A stretch of DNA of 64,000 bases, from assembly GCA_036558005.1 (NCBI GenBank), contig DATBGO010000144.1, positions 26,900 through 90,899 of the forward strand, in the 5' to 3' direction. Positions 52,833-60,742 of this stretch are shown in pieces. Below the pieces are notes generated by a model. The model did no database searches. It was not told where the DNA came from and saw only the letters and a list, made by a program, of their open reading frames with translations. The position numbers and the translations under genes were made by a program. This DNA is from DATBGO01 sp036558005. Lineage in GTDB: Bacteria; Actinomycetota; Actinomycetes; Streptosporangiales; Streptosporangiaceae. How positions within the stretch are numbered: position 1 is the first letter of the stretch; each line of letters begins with the position of its first letter.

Positions 52833-53596
52833 TTCTCCTCCTCCCCGCCGCCGCCAGGGGGGTCGCTGCCCTTGCCAGCGGGCCTGCCCTTGCCAGCGGG
52901 CCTGGCCTCGCCGAGCAGCGCCTCCAGCCGGGCGCCGGTAAGCCGCCGGAACATGCGGTGCGGGCGGCTGCGGTCGAGCACCGCGACCTCCAGCTGCGCC
53001 GCGGTGATCTCCGGCCGCTCGTCGTTGCCCTGGTTGGCCAGCGCGGCCGTGGCCACCCCCAGCGCCTGCGCCAGCGTCATCCCCTCGGTGTACCGCTCTT
53101 TCACCACCGTAGCGACCTGGTCAGCGTGCCCGCCCATCACCACGAACCCGCGCTCCTCGACGACCGAGCCGTCGAAGGTGATCCGGTAGATCTCGTCCAG
53201 GTCGGCGGTCGCGCCGACCTGGGCCACCACGATCTCCACCTCGAACGGCTTGTTGCTCTCGGTGAAGATGGTGCCCAGCAGCTGGGCGTACCAGTTGGCC
53301 AGGCCGCGGGCGGTCACGTCCTGCCGGTCGTACTGGAATCCGGTCAGGTCGGCGTACCTGACCCCGGCCTTGCGCAGGTTCTCGAACTCGTTGTACCGGC
53401 CGACCGCGGCGAACGCGATCCGGTCGTAGATCTCGCTGAACTTCTGCAGGGCCCTGGACGGGTTCGGCGCGATGAACAGGATCCCGCCGTCATAGTCGAT
53501 CACCACGCCGCTGCGGCCGCGGGTAATCGCCTTGCTCGCGTAGTCAGCCTTGTCCTTCATCGCCTGTTCAGGCGAGACATAGAACGGCATGGACAC
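52829..53596 (-). CDS. prcA: 20S proteasome alpha subunit PrcA
   Basis: The 255-residue alpha-type subunit forms the outer gating rings. It begins MSMPFYVSPEQAMKDKADYA, as actinobacterial alpha subunits do, and has GILFIAPNPS and FEVEIVVAQVG. The GTG at 53596 is preferred over the ATG two codons later because AGGGGA is then 9 nt upstream. The C-terminal tail is long and low-complexity (Gly/Pro/Lys, a PAGKGR repeat, then Glu-Glu-Glu-Lys) and encoded partly by a short duplication at about 52870-52905. Confidence 0.96.
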   Translation of the reverse strand: MSMPFYVSPEQAMKDKADYASKAITRGRSGVVIDYDGGILFIAPNPSRALQKFSEIYDRIAFAAVGRYNEFENLRKAGVRYADLTGFQYDRQDVTARGLANWYAQLLGTIFTESNKPFEVEIVVAQVGATADLDEIYRITFDGSVVEERGFVVMGGHADQVATVVKERYTEGMTLAQALGVATAALANQGNDERPEITAAQLEVAVLDRSRPHRMFRRLTGARLEALLGEARPAGKGRPAGKGSDPPGGGGEEEK

Positions 53597-53644
53597 CGGT
53601 CGGGTTCCCCTACTACTCGTGTGGTCGGCTGGGAGTGCGCATCG

Positions 53645-54517
53645 CTAGCCCTCGCGCGGCTGCGCGGACGGGCCGTCGGGGGCGCGCATCCGGCCATCGA
53701 CCACGGTCTGGGCGTACCGCCCGGCCTCGGCGTCGGACAGCCGCTGGTACCCGTCGCCGGTGATGGTGACCACGAGCGGGTAGATGCTCCTGGTCAGGTC
53801 CGGGCCGCCGGTGGCCGAGTCGTCGTCGGCGGCGTCGTACAGCGCCTGCATGCAGGCGAGCACCGCGTCCTGCGCCGGCATGCGGTCGCGGTAGAGCTTC
53901 TTCAGCGCGCCGCGGGCGAACGTCGAGCCGGAGCCGATCGCGTGGAACCGGTGCTCCTCGTACCGGCCGCCCACCACGTCGTAGCTGAAGATCCGGCCGG
54001 CCCCGGACTCCTCGTCGTAGCCGGCGAACAGCGGCACCACGACCAGCCCTTGCATGGCGCCGCCCAGGTTGCCCTTGACCAGCCCGGCCAGCCGGTTCGC
54101 CTTGCCCTCGAGGGACAGCGTCCGGCCCTCGAGCTTCTCGTAGTGCTCCAGCTCGACCTGGAAGATCCGGGCCAGGTCCAGCCCGAGCCCGGCCACCCCG
54201 GCGATCCCGATGCAGGAGAAGTCGTCACTGCGGAACACCTTCTCGATATCCCGCTGGGCGATCAGGCTGCCCGCCGTGGCCCGGCGGTCACCAGCCATGA
54301 CCACGCCTGACTCGCACGCCGCCGCGACGATCGTCGTGCCGTGCGGCAGGTCGGGCGGCGGCGTGCCGCCGCCGCCCAGCGCCGAGCCCGGCAGCAGGTC
54401 CGGGGCGGCTGAGGCGAGGAAATCAGCGAACGACGACGTCCCCACGTTCAGGTGCGGCACGGGGAGCCGTGGTCGGTAGGAGTCTGGGCCCACTCGGATC
54501 CTTCCGCTAGTGCGCAT
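53645..54517 (-). CDS. prcB: 20S proteasome beta subunit PrcB
   Basis: A 290-residue beta-type subunit made as a proprotein. Cleavage is expected at PHG|TTIVA, exposing the catalytic Thr61; the 60-residue propeptide matches actinobacterial enzymes. VVMAGDRRATAG supplies conserved Asp and Lys/Arg positions, and YDAADDDSATGGPDL is typical. A GTG at codon 9 (54493) has a better ribosome-binding site (GGAAGGA) than the ATG at 54517, so the real propeptide may be 8 residues shorter. It is the first gene of the prcB-prcA-aldehyde dehydrogenase-pafA run, 58 bp after pup. Confidence 0.96.
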   Translation of the reverse strand: MRTSGRIRVGPDSYRPRLPVPHLNVGTSSFADFLASAAPDLLPGSALGGGGTPPPDLPHGTTIVAAACESGVVMAGDRRATAGSLIAQRDIEKVFRSDDFSCIGIAGVAGLGLDLARIFQVELEHYEKLEGRTLSLEGKANRLAGLVKGNLGGAMQGLVVVPLFAGYDEESGAGRIFSYDVVGGRYEEHRFHAIGSGSTFARGALKKLYRDRMPAQDAVLACMQALYDAADDDSATGGPDLTRSIYPLVVTITGDGYQRLSDAEAGRYAQTVVDGRMRAPDGPSAQPREG

Positions 54518-54575
54518 CGTGTACAGATGCGACCCTACTGCGGGCGCAGCCGCAGCGGGACCGGCAGGCGGCGGG

Positions 54576-54785
54576 TTACTGGCCGCCCTTCTGCACGTAG
54601 GAGCGGACGAACTCCTCCGCGTTCTCCTCCAGCACCTCGTCGATCTCGTCCAGGATCGCGTCCACGTCGTCGGTGAGCTTGTCCTGGCGCTCCTTGACGT
54701 CCTCAGCGGCCTGTGGCGCTGCTTCCTGCTCGTCCTCGTCGCGCCGCTGGGTCTGCCGCTGCCCGCCGGTGTCCTTCGTCGTCAT
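54576..54785 (-). CDS. pup: Prokaryotic ubiquitin-like protein Pup
   Basis: The 69-residue tag is hydrophilic and disordered, with a helical stretch DDVDAILDEIDEVLEEN that binds the Mpa coiled coil. It ends VRSYVQKGGQ: the C-terminal Gln must be deamidated by Dop before PafA can ligate it. It has an excellent GGAGGT site 5 nt before the ATG. It lies between dop and prcB, as usual. Confidence 0.98.
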   Translation of the reverse strand: MTTKDTGGQRQTQRRDEDEQEAAPQAAEDVKERQDKLTDDVDAILDEIDEVLEENAEEFVRSYVQKGGQ

Positions 54786-54932
54786 GGGGTACCTCCGTGA
54801 TCCGCAGTGCCTGCCGCAGCCTCAACGCTATCCTCGCCAGCGGGTGGCCTGCCCAACCATGCAAACTCAGACTGGTATCTGAATCATCACGAATAGTTAC
54901 AGAACCGTACGGGCCGGCGGGTTTGTTCCTGC

Positions 54933-56450
54933 TCAGTCCTGGCCGGTGAGCGCCGCGACCAGGTCGCTGGCCGTCTCGCACCGGTCCAGCAGGTCGCCGA
55001 CGTGCGCCCGGGTGCCGCGCAGCGGCTCCAGGGTCGGCACCCGCTGCAGCGACTCACGGCCCGGGATATCGAAGATCACCGAGTCCCAGGACGCCGCCGC
55101 CACCGCCTCGGGGTACTGGCGCAGGCACCGGCCGCGGAAATAGGCCCTGGTGTCCTCCGGCGGGTACTCGACGGCCCTGGCCACCTCGGCCTCGTCCAGC
55201 AGCCGGGTCATCCGGCCGCGGGCCGCCAGCCGGTTGTACAGGCCGCGGTCGGCCCGCACGTCAGAGTACTGCAGGTCGACCAGCTGCAGCCGGGGGTGGC
55301 CCCAGCTGAGCCCGTCCCTGGCCCGGTACCCCTCAAGCAGCTCCAGCTTGGCGACCCAGTCCAGTTCCCTGGCGGTCTGCATCGGGTCCTCGGCCAGCCT
55401 GGTCAGCACCGACTCCCACCGGTCCAGCACGTCAGCGGTGGCCGCGTCCACGTCCGCGCCGAACCGGTCCTCGGTGTACTTCCTGGCCAGCTCCAGGTAC
55501 TCCATCTGGAGCTGCACCGCGGTCATCCGCCTGCCGTCGCGCAGCCCCACCAGGTGCCGGCAGGACGGGTCGTGCGACACCGCCCTCAGCTCGGCGACCG
55601 GCGCCTCGACCGACAGGTCCCCGGCCAGGAACCGGTCCTCGATCATGGCCAGCACCAGCGCGGTCGTGCCCAGCTTCAGGTAACTGGAGATCTCGCTCAT
55701 GTTCGCGTCGCCGATGATGACGTGCAGCCGCCGGTACTTCTCCGGGTCGGCGTGCGGCTCGTCCCTGGTGTTGATGATCGGCCGCTTCAGCGTGGTCTCC
55801 AGCCCGACCTCGACCTCGAAGAAGTCGGCCCGCTGGCTGATCTGGAAGCCCTCTTCCCTGCCGTCAGCGCCCCGGCCCAGCCGGCCGGCCCCGCAGATCA
55901 CCTGCCGGGACACGAAGAACGGGGTCAGGTGCCTGACGATGTCGGCGAACGGGGTCGCCCGGTTCATCAGGTAGTTCTCGTGGCAGCCGTACGATGCGCC
56001 CTTGTTGTCGGTGTTGTTCTTGTACAGCTGGATCGTGGTGCTGCCGGGGGTGGCGCTGGCCCTGGCCGCCGCCTCGGCCATCACCCGCTCGCCCGCCTTG
56101 TCCCAGATCACCGCGGACCGCGGGTCGGCGCACTCGGGCGCGGAGTACTCCGGGTGGGCGTGGTCGACGTAGAGCCGGGCCCCGTTGGTGAGGATGACGT
56201 TGGCCAGCCCCAGGTCCTCGTCGGTGAGCTGGGAGGAGTCCGCCGCCTCCCTGGTCAGGTCGAAGCCGCGGGCGTCCCGCAGCGGGTTCTCCTCCTCGAA
56301 GTCCCACCGGGCCCGCCGCACCCGGGCCGAGGACGCGGCCTGGTAGGCGTTGACCACCTGGGACGAGGTCACCATGGCGTTGGCGCCCGGCTGCGCGGGC
56401 ACGGCGATGCCGTACTCGGTCTCCATCCCCATGACCCGCCGCACGCTCAT
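54933..56450 (-). CDS. dop: Pup deamidase/depupylase Dop
   Basis: A 505-residue PafA homologue. GMETEYGIAVP gives the metal-site Glu residues and ARLYVDHAHPEYSAPEC the catalytic Asp96. The Dop-specific loop is present between about residues 55 and 80 (NPLRDARGFDLTREAADS), which separates it from PafA. It deamidates Pup and removes it from substrates. A TAGGCT box 7 nt before its ATG suggests a leaderless mRNA, immediately after a strong hairpin that ends the mpa transcript. Confidence 0.97.
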   Translation of the reverse strand: MSVRRVMGMETEYGIAVPAQPGANAMVTSSQVVNAYQAASSARVRRARWDFEEENPLRDARGFDLTREAADSSQLTDEDLGLANVILTNGARLYVDHAHPEYSAPECADPRSAVIWDKAGERVMAEAAARASATPGSTTIQLYKNNTDNKGASYGCHENYLMNRATPFADIVRHLTPFFVSRQVICGAGRLGRGADGREEGFQISQRADFFEVEVGLETTLKRPIINTRDEPHADPEKYRRLHVIIGDANMSEISSYLKLGTTALVLAMIEDRFLAGDLSVEAPVAELRAVSHDPSCRHLVGLRDGRRMTAVQLQMEYLELARKYTEDRFGADVDAATADVLDRWESVLTRLAEDPMQTARELDWVAKLELLEGYRARDGLSWGHPRLQLVDLQYSDVRADRGLYNRLAARGRMTRLLDEAEVARAVEYPPEDTRAYFRGRCLRQYPEAVAAASWDSVIFDIPGRESLQRVPTLEPLRGTRAHVGDLLDRCETASDLVAALTGQD

Positions 56451-56457
56451 GTCAGAG

Positions 56458-56463
56458 AGCCTA
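56458..56463 (-). promoter_or_regulatory. -10 box, leaderless dop
   Basis: TAGGCT lies 7 nt upstream of the dop ATG at 56450. Confidence 0.55.
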
Positions 56464-56491
56464 GTGGTGGTGCGTGCGTGCGGGGCACGGG

Positions 56492-56531
56492 TGCCGGGGC
56501 GGGGGGCCGTGCTTTGCCCCCCGCCCCGGCA
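56492..56531 (-). terminator. Strong mpa terminator hairpin
   Basis: Perfect 16-bp arms (56492-56507 and 56516-56531) and an 8-nt loop, 28 bp beyond the mpa stop and 29 bp before the dop -10 box. It would insulate dop from mpa. Confidence 0.8.
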
Positions 56532-56558
56532 GTCCCGTCGTCCGGGATCCCGGCGCGG

Positions 56559-58361
56559 TCAGAGATATTGGCCAGTGTTCGCGACCGTGTCGATGCTGCG
56601 CCCGGCCTCGGTGCCGTGCTTGCCGGAGACCAGGGTGCGGATGTAGACGATGCGCTCGCCCTTCTTACCCGAGATCCGGGCCCAGTCGTCGGGGTTGGTG
56701 GTGTTGGGCAGGTCCTCGTTCTCGCTGAACTCATCCACGCACGCGGTCAGCAGGTGCGCTACCCGCAGCCCCTTCTGGCCGGTCTCCAGGAACTCCTTGA
56801 TCGCCATCTTCTTCGCCCGGTCCACGATGTTCTGGATCATGGCGCCGGAGTTGAAGTCCTTGAAGTACAGGACTTCCTTGTCGCCGTTGGCGTAGGTGAC
56901 CTCGAGGAACCTGTTCTCCTCGGTCTCGGCGTACATCCGCTCGACCGCCCGCTGGTTCATCTCCGCCACCGTCGACTCGGCCGAGCCGCCGTGCTCGGTC
57001 AGGTCGTCGGGGTGCAGCGGCAGGCCGGTGGTCAGGTACTTGGAGAAGATGTCCCTGGCCGCCTCGGCGTCCGGCCGCTCGATCTTGATCTTGACGTCCA
57101 GCCGGCCTGGCCGCAGGATCGCCGGGTCGATCATGTCTTCCCGGTTCGAGGCGCCGATCACGATCACGTTCTCCAGGCCCTCGACGCCGTCGATCTCGCT
57201 GAGCAGCTGGGGCACGATCGTGTTCTCCACGTCGCTGGACACCCCGGAACCGCGGGTCCGGAAGATCGAGTCCATCTCGTCGAAGAACACGATCACCGGC
57301 ATGCCCTCGCTGGCCTTCTCCCTGGCCCGCTGGAAGACCAGCCGGATGTGCCGCTCGGTCTCGCCGACGTACTTGTTCAGCAGCTCGGGGCCCTTGATGT
57401 TGAGGAAGAAGCTCTTGCCGGGCTCGGATTTGCTGCTGGCCTCGCCGTCGGGGCTGGCCCCGCTGCGCGCGGCGACCTGCTTGGCCAGCGAGTTCGCCAC
57501 CGCCTTGGCGATGAGCGTCTTGCCGCAGCCGGGCGGGCCGTACAGCAGCACGCCCTTGGGCGGGCGCAGCTGATGCTCGCGGAACAGGTCGGCGTGCAGG
57601 TAGGGCAGCTCGATCGCGTCCCTGATCTGCTCGATCTGCGGGGCCAGGCCGCCGATCTCGGAGTAGGTGATGTCGGGAACCTCTTCGAGGATGAGCTCCT
57701 CGACCTCGGCCTTGGGGATGCGCTCGTAGACGTAGCCGGAGCGGGGCTCGAGCAGCAGCGAGTCACCGGCCCGCAGGGTGGAGCTCAGCAGCGGCTCGGC
57801 CAGCCGGGCGACCCGCTCCTCGTCCGCGTGCGAGATGACCAGCGCCCGGTCGCCGCCGTCGAGGATCTCCTTGAGCATGACGACCTCGCCGAGCGTCTCG
57901 TAGCCCTGGGCGACCACGACGTTGAGCGCCTCGTTCAGCACGACCTCCTGGCCGGGCCGCAGCTCGTCCAGGTCGATCCCCGGGCTGACGCTGACCCGCA
58001 TCTTGCGCCCGCCGGTGAACACGTCGGCGGCGCCCTCGTCGGCGGCGGCCAGGAAGACGCCGAAGCCCGACGGCGGCTGCGCCAGCCGGTCAACCTCCTC
58101 CTTGAGCGCCACGATCTGGTCGCGGGCCTCGCGCAGGGTGCTGGCGAGCCGCTCGTTCTGCCCGGTGACCGTCGCCATGCTCGCCTCGGTCTCCCGCAGC
58201 CGCTCCTCGAGCAGCCTGGACTGCCGCGGCGTGTCCGCGAGCCTGCGGCGCAAGGCCGCGACCTCCTCTTCGAGGAAGGAGATCTGCGTGGTCAGGACCT
58301 TGACCTCGTCGTCATGTCGTCCGGTGCGTGCGTTGTCGTCACGAGAGGCCACGCCCCTCAC
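56559..58361 (-). CDS. mpa: Proteasome-activating AAA ATPase Mpa/ARC
   Basis: The 600-residue unfoldase has an N-terminal coiled coil (about 20-95) that binds Pup, two OB domains (about 100-240), and one AAA domain with Walker A YGPPGCGKTLI, Walker B VFFDEMDSIF and arginine-finger region PAILRPGRLDVKI. The C-terminus GQYL has the penultimate Tyr used to dock on and open the proteasome. GTG at 58361 is chosen; another GTG three codons in (58352) is also well placed after GGGAGGGGG. Two CGTTACG repeats lie upstream. Confidence 0.97.
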   Translation of the reverse strand: MRGVASRDDNARTGRHDDEVKVLTTQISFLEEEVAALRRRLADTPRQSRLLEERLRETEASMATVTGQNERLASTLREARDQIVALKEEVDRLAQPPSGFGVFLAAADEGAADVFTGGRKMRVSVSPGIDLDELRPGQEVVLNEALNVVVAQGYETLGEVVMLKEILDGGDRALVISHADEERVARLAEPLLSSTLRAGDSLLLEPRSGYVYERIPKAEVEELILEEVPDITYSEIGGLAPQIEQIRDAIELPYLHADLFREHQLRPPKGVLLYGPPGCGKTLIAKAVANSLAKQVAARSGASPDGEASSKSEPGKSFFLNIKGPELLNKYVGETERHIRLVFQRAREKASEGMPVIVFFDEMDSIFRTRGSGVSSDVENTIVPQLLSEIDGVEGLENVIVIGASNREDMIDPAILRPGRLDVKIKIERPDAEAARDIFSKYLTTGLPLHPDDLTEHGGSAESTVAEMNQRAVERMYAETEENRFLEVTYANGDKEVLYFKDFNSGAMIQNIVDRAKKMAIKEFLETGQKGLRVAHLLTACVDEFSENEDLPNTTNPDDWARISGKKGERIVYIRTLVSGKHGTEAGRSIDTVANTGQYL

Positions 58362-58388
58362 CCCCTCCCGAGATCCGACTTAACCTAG

Positions 58389-58416
58389 ACCCTACCTATC
58401 CAGGACCCTTCCGTAA
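58389..58416 (-). promoter_or_regulatory. Putative mpa promoter
   Basis: TTACGG (58411-58416), 16-bp spacer, TAGGGT (58389-58394) on the minus strand. Predicted leader about 20 nt with the GGGAGGGGG site. Confidence 0.35.
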
Positions 58417-58447
58417 CCTTATGGCAGGCCCTGACACAGCATTCTCC

Positions 58448-58481
58448 CGTTACGATCCGGGAACAGCCAGGCAGCGTTACG
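58448..58481. repeat. CGTTACG direct repeat upstream of mpa
   Basis: Two copies of CGTTACG at 58448 and 58475, about 27 bp apart, in the trmI-mpa gap; a possible regulator site, by position only. Confidence 0.3.
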
Positions 58482-58487
58482 CCCGGC

Positions 58488-59426
58488 TCAGCCAACCGGG
58501 GCATTACCAGCCAGTTCGCCCGGCCCCGCCCCGGCCTGCCCGGCGGCGGCGAGCTCAGCGGCGGCGGCCGCGCCCTTGGACGGCCGGCGGCGGCGCGGCG
58601 GCGGGGTCACCCCGTCGGCCAGCCGCCGCGCGGTGACCAGGAACCCGGTGTGGCCGACCATCCGGTGGTCGGGCCGGACCGCGAGCCCGTCGACGTGCCA
58701 GCCGCGCTGCAGGGTCTCCCAGGCGTCCGGCTCGGCGAAGCTGCCCTGCCCGCGCAGCGTCTCCACGGTACGTGACAGCTGCGTGGTGGTGGCCACGTAA
58801 CAGCAGATCAGCCCGCCGGGCACGAGCGCGGCGGCGGCCAGGTCCGCGTGCTCCCACGGGGCGAGCAGGTCCAGCACCATCCGGTCGTAGCCGGGCCCGC
58901 CGCCCGCGTCCTGGTCCAGCCCGGCCGGGCCGGGCAGGTCGCTGGTGATGAGCCGCCAGGCCGGGTGGCTGGCACCGAAATAGCGTTCGACGTTCTGCCG
59001 TGCTATCTCGGCGAAGTCGGGCCTGCGCTCGTAGGAGACCACCAGCCCGCCCTCCCCCACCGCGCGCAGCAGCCAGCAGGCCAGCGCGCCGGATCCGGCG
59101 CCCGCCTCGATCACCCTGGCCCCGGCGAAGATGTCGCCGTGGGCCAGGATCTGGCCGGCGTCCTTGGGGTACACCACGGCCGCGCCGCGGGCCATGGACA
59201 GCGTGTAGTCGGCCAGCAGCGGGCGCAGCGCGACGTAGGCGGTGCCGCCGGAGGAGACCACCACGCTGCCCTCCTGGCAGCCGATCAGGTCGTCGTGGGC
59301 CAGCATGCCGCGGTGGGTGTGGAACGCCCGGCCGGGCTCCAGCACCACCCGGTGGCGGCGGCCCTTGGGGTCGGTGAGCTGGACCTGGTCGCCGGGTGCG
59401 AACGGCCCGCGGGGCTGTCTGATCAC
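58488..59426 (-). CDS. trmI: tRNA (adenine-58-N1)-methyltransferase TrmI
   Basis: A 312-residue SAM enzyme that makes m1A58 in the T-loop. The N-terminal beta domain is followed by VIEAGAGSGALACWLL (motif I), YERRPDFAEIARQNVERYFG and MVLDLLAPWEHA; family-typical YTLSMARGAAVVYPKDAGQIL is also present. The C-terminal 40 residues are Pro/Arg/Ala-rich. GTG start with TAACCT 7 nt upstream suggests a leaderless mRNA. Order trmI-mpa-dop agrees with mycobacteria. Confidence 0.94.
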   Translation of the reverse strand: MIRQPRGPFAPGDQVQLTDPKGRRHRVVLEPGRAFHTHRGMLAHDDLIGCQEGSVVVSSGGTAYVALRPLLADYTLSMARGAAVVYPKDAGQILAHGDIFAGARVIEAGAGSGALACWLLRAVGEGGLVVSYERRPDFAEIARQNVERYFGASHPAWRLITSDLPGPAGLDQDAGGGPGYDRMVLDLLAPWEHADLAAAALVPGGLICCYVATTTQLSRTVETLRGQGSFAEPDAWETLQRGWHVDGLAVRPDHRMVGHTGFLVTARRLADGVTPPPRRRRPSKGAAAAAELAAAGQAGAGPGELAGNAPVG

Positions 59427-59433
59427 GCAGGCC

Positions 59434-59439
59434 AGGTTA
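59434..59439 (-). promoter_or_regulatory. -10 box, leaderless trmI
   Basis: TAACCT lies 7 nt upstream of the GTG at 59426. Confidence 0.45.
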
Positions 59440-59447
59440 ACGGCCGT

Positions 59448-60617
59448 TCACACCCCGGCGAACGCGTGATCGAGGTCACTGGCCGCCAGCACCCCGAACA
59501 CCTGGCCGGACGGCTCGATCAGCAGGTACTCGGTGGCCGGCGACCGGCGCACCGCCTCAAGCAGCGCCATCCCGGACAGGTCGGCGGCCAGCACGATCCC
59601 CGGGTCGATCGCCCGGGCCAGCGACCCGACCTCGATCCACGGCCTGCGCTGCTCGGGGGTGGCCATCACCGCGGTCTCGTTCACGATCGCGACCGGCGCC
59701 GACTCGTGGTCCACCACCACCAGCGCCCTGGCCTGGGCCTCGTCGGCCCGCCTGATCGCCTCCGACAGCGGCAGGCCGGCCGGCACCGCGATGGCCTTGC
59801 GGGCCAGCCTGCGGGCCTGCAGGCCCGGCAGCCGCTCGCGCACCTTGGCGGCCCTGATCGCCTGCCCGGCGCTCACCCACATGAAGATGGCGATGATCAC
59901 CAGCCACAGCACGTAGGTGCTGTTGACCAGGCTGGAGCCGCGCTCGAACAGGATCGTGGGGAACACCACCAGCGCCACCGCGAGCGCCCGCCCTGCCCAG
60001 GCCGACCACACCGTCGCGGTGGCGGGCCTGCGGGTGATCCGCCACAGGCCCGCGCGCAGGATCCGGCCGCCGTCCAGCGGCAGTCCCGGCAGCAGGTTGA
60101 AGATGCCGACCAGCACGTTGGCCAGCACCAGCTGGCCGACCAGCACGCGGGGCAGGCCGCCGGGCACCGCCACGAAGACCCCGTAGCCGGCCGCGGCCAG
60201 GGCGAGCGAGATCGCCGGGCCAGCCGCCGAGACCAGGAACTCCTGGGCCGGGGTGGGCGGCTCCTGCTCGATCTCGCTGAAGCCGCCCAGCGGGTACAGC
60301 AGGATCCGCCGGACCGGCAGCCGGTAGGCCCGCGCGACCACGCAATGGCTGAGCTCGTGGATCAGCACCGAGGCGTACAGCAGGACCACGAACAGCGCCG
60401 CGATCAGGTACCGCACCGCTTCCGGCCGGATCGAGGCGTCCAGGTTGCTGGCGTAGAACAGGACGAACAGGCCCGCGATCAGGAACCAGTACGGCGAGAC
60501 GAGGACCGGGATGCCGAACGGCCGGGCGATGACCAGGCCGCCGCGCACGCCCTGGGGCGGCTGCGGTCCCTGGTCGCCGGAAGGCCGCTGATCCGGCTCC
60601 TGGGTGAGACCTGTCAC
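59448..60617 (-). CDS. M50 site-2 protease with CBS domains (Rip3-like)
   Basis: A 389-residue intramembrane metalloprotease. The zinc motif is HELSH (His87, Glu88, His91) in the second or third TM segment, and the third ligand is in GLPLDGGRIL near residue 195. About six TM segments are followed by two CBS domains (about 265-385) that may bind a nucleotide. Such enzymes cleave anti-sigma factors or small membrane proteins; CBS-containing relatives resemble mycobacterial Rip3. GTG start with TAGCAT 6 nt upstream. Confidence 0.93.
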   Translation of the reverse strand: MTGLTQEPDQRPSGDQGPQPPQGVRGGLVIARPFGIPVLVSPYWFLIAGLFVLFYASNLDASIRPEAVRYLIAALFVVLLYASVLIHELSHCVVARAYRLPVRRILLYPLGGFSEIEQEPPTPAQEFLVSAAGPAISLALAAAGYGVFVAVPGGLPRVLVGQLVLANVLVGIFNLLPGLPLDGGRILRAGLWRITRRPATATVWSAWAGRALAVALVVFPTILFERGSSLVNSTYVLWLVIIAIFMWVSAGQAIRAAKVRERLPGLQARRLARKAIAVPAGLPLSEAIRRADEAQARALVVVDHESAPVAIVNETAVMATPEQRRPWIEVGSLARAIDPGIVLAADLSGMALLEAVRRSPATEYLLIEPSGQVFGVLAASDLDHAFAGV

Positions 60618-60623
60618 ACCCTG

Positions 60624-60629
60624 ATGCTA
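60624..60629 (-). promoter_or_regulatory. -10 box, leaderless M50 protease gene
   Basis: TAGCAT lies 6 nt upstream of the GTG at 60617. Confidence 0.5.
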
Positions 60630-60730
60630 CGTGCTGGCAGCCGCGCCAGGACCCGGTGCGCGCAGCGAATCCGGCCGGTATCGCCGGCCCGGCACCGCGC
60701 CAAATGCCGGTAACTGTCGGTCCGGTCGCC

Positions 60731-60736
60731 TAGTCT
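60731..60736 (+). promoter_or_regulatory. -10 box, leaderless RecB-like gene
   Basis: TAGTCT lies 6 nt upstream of the GTG at 60743. Confidence 0.5.
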
Positions 60737-60742
60737 CCGAGG

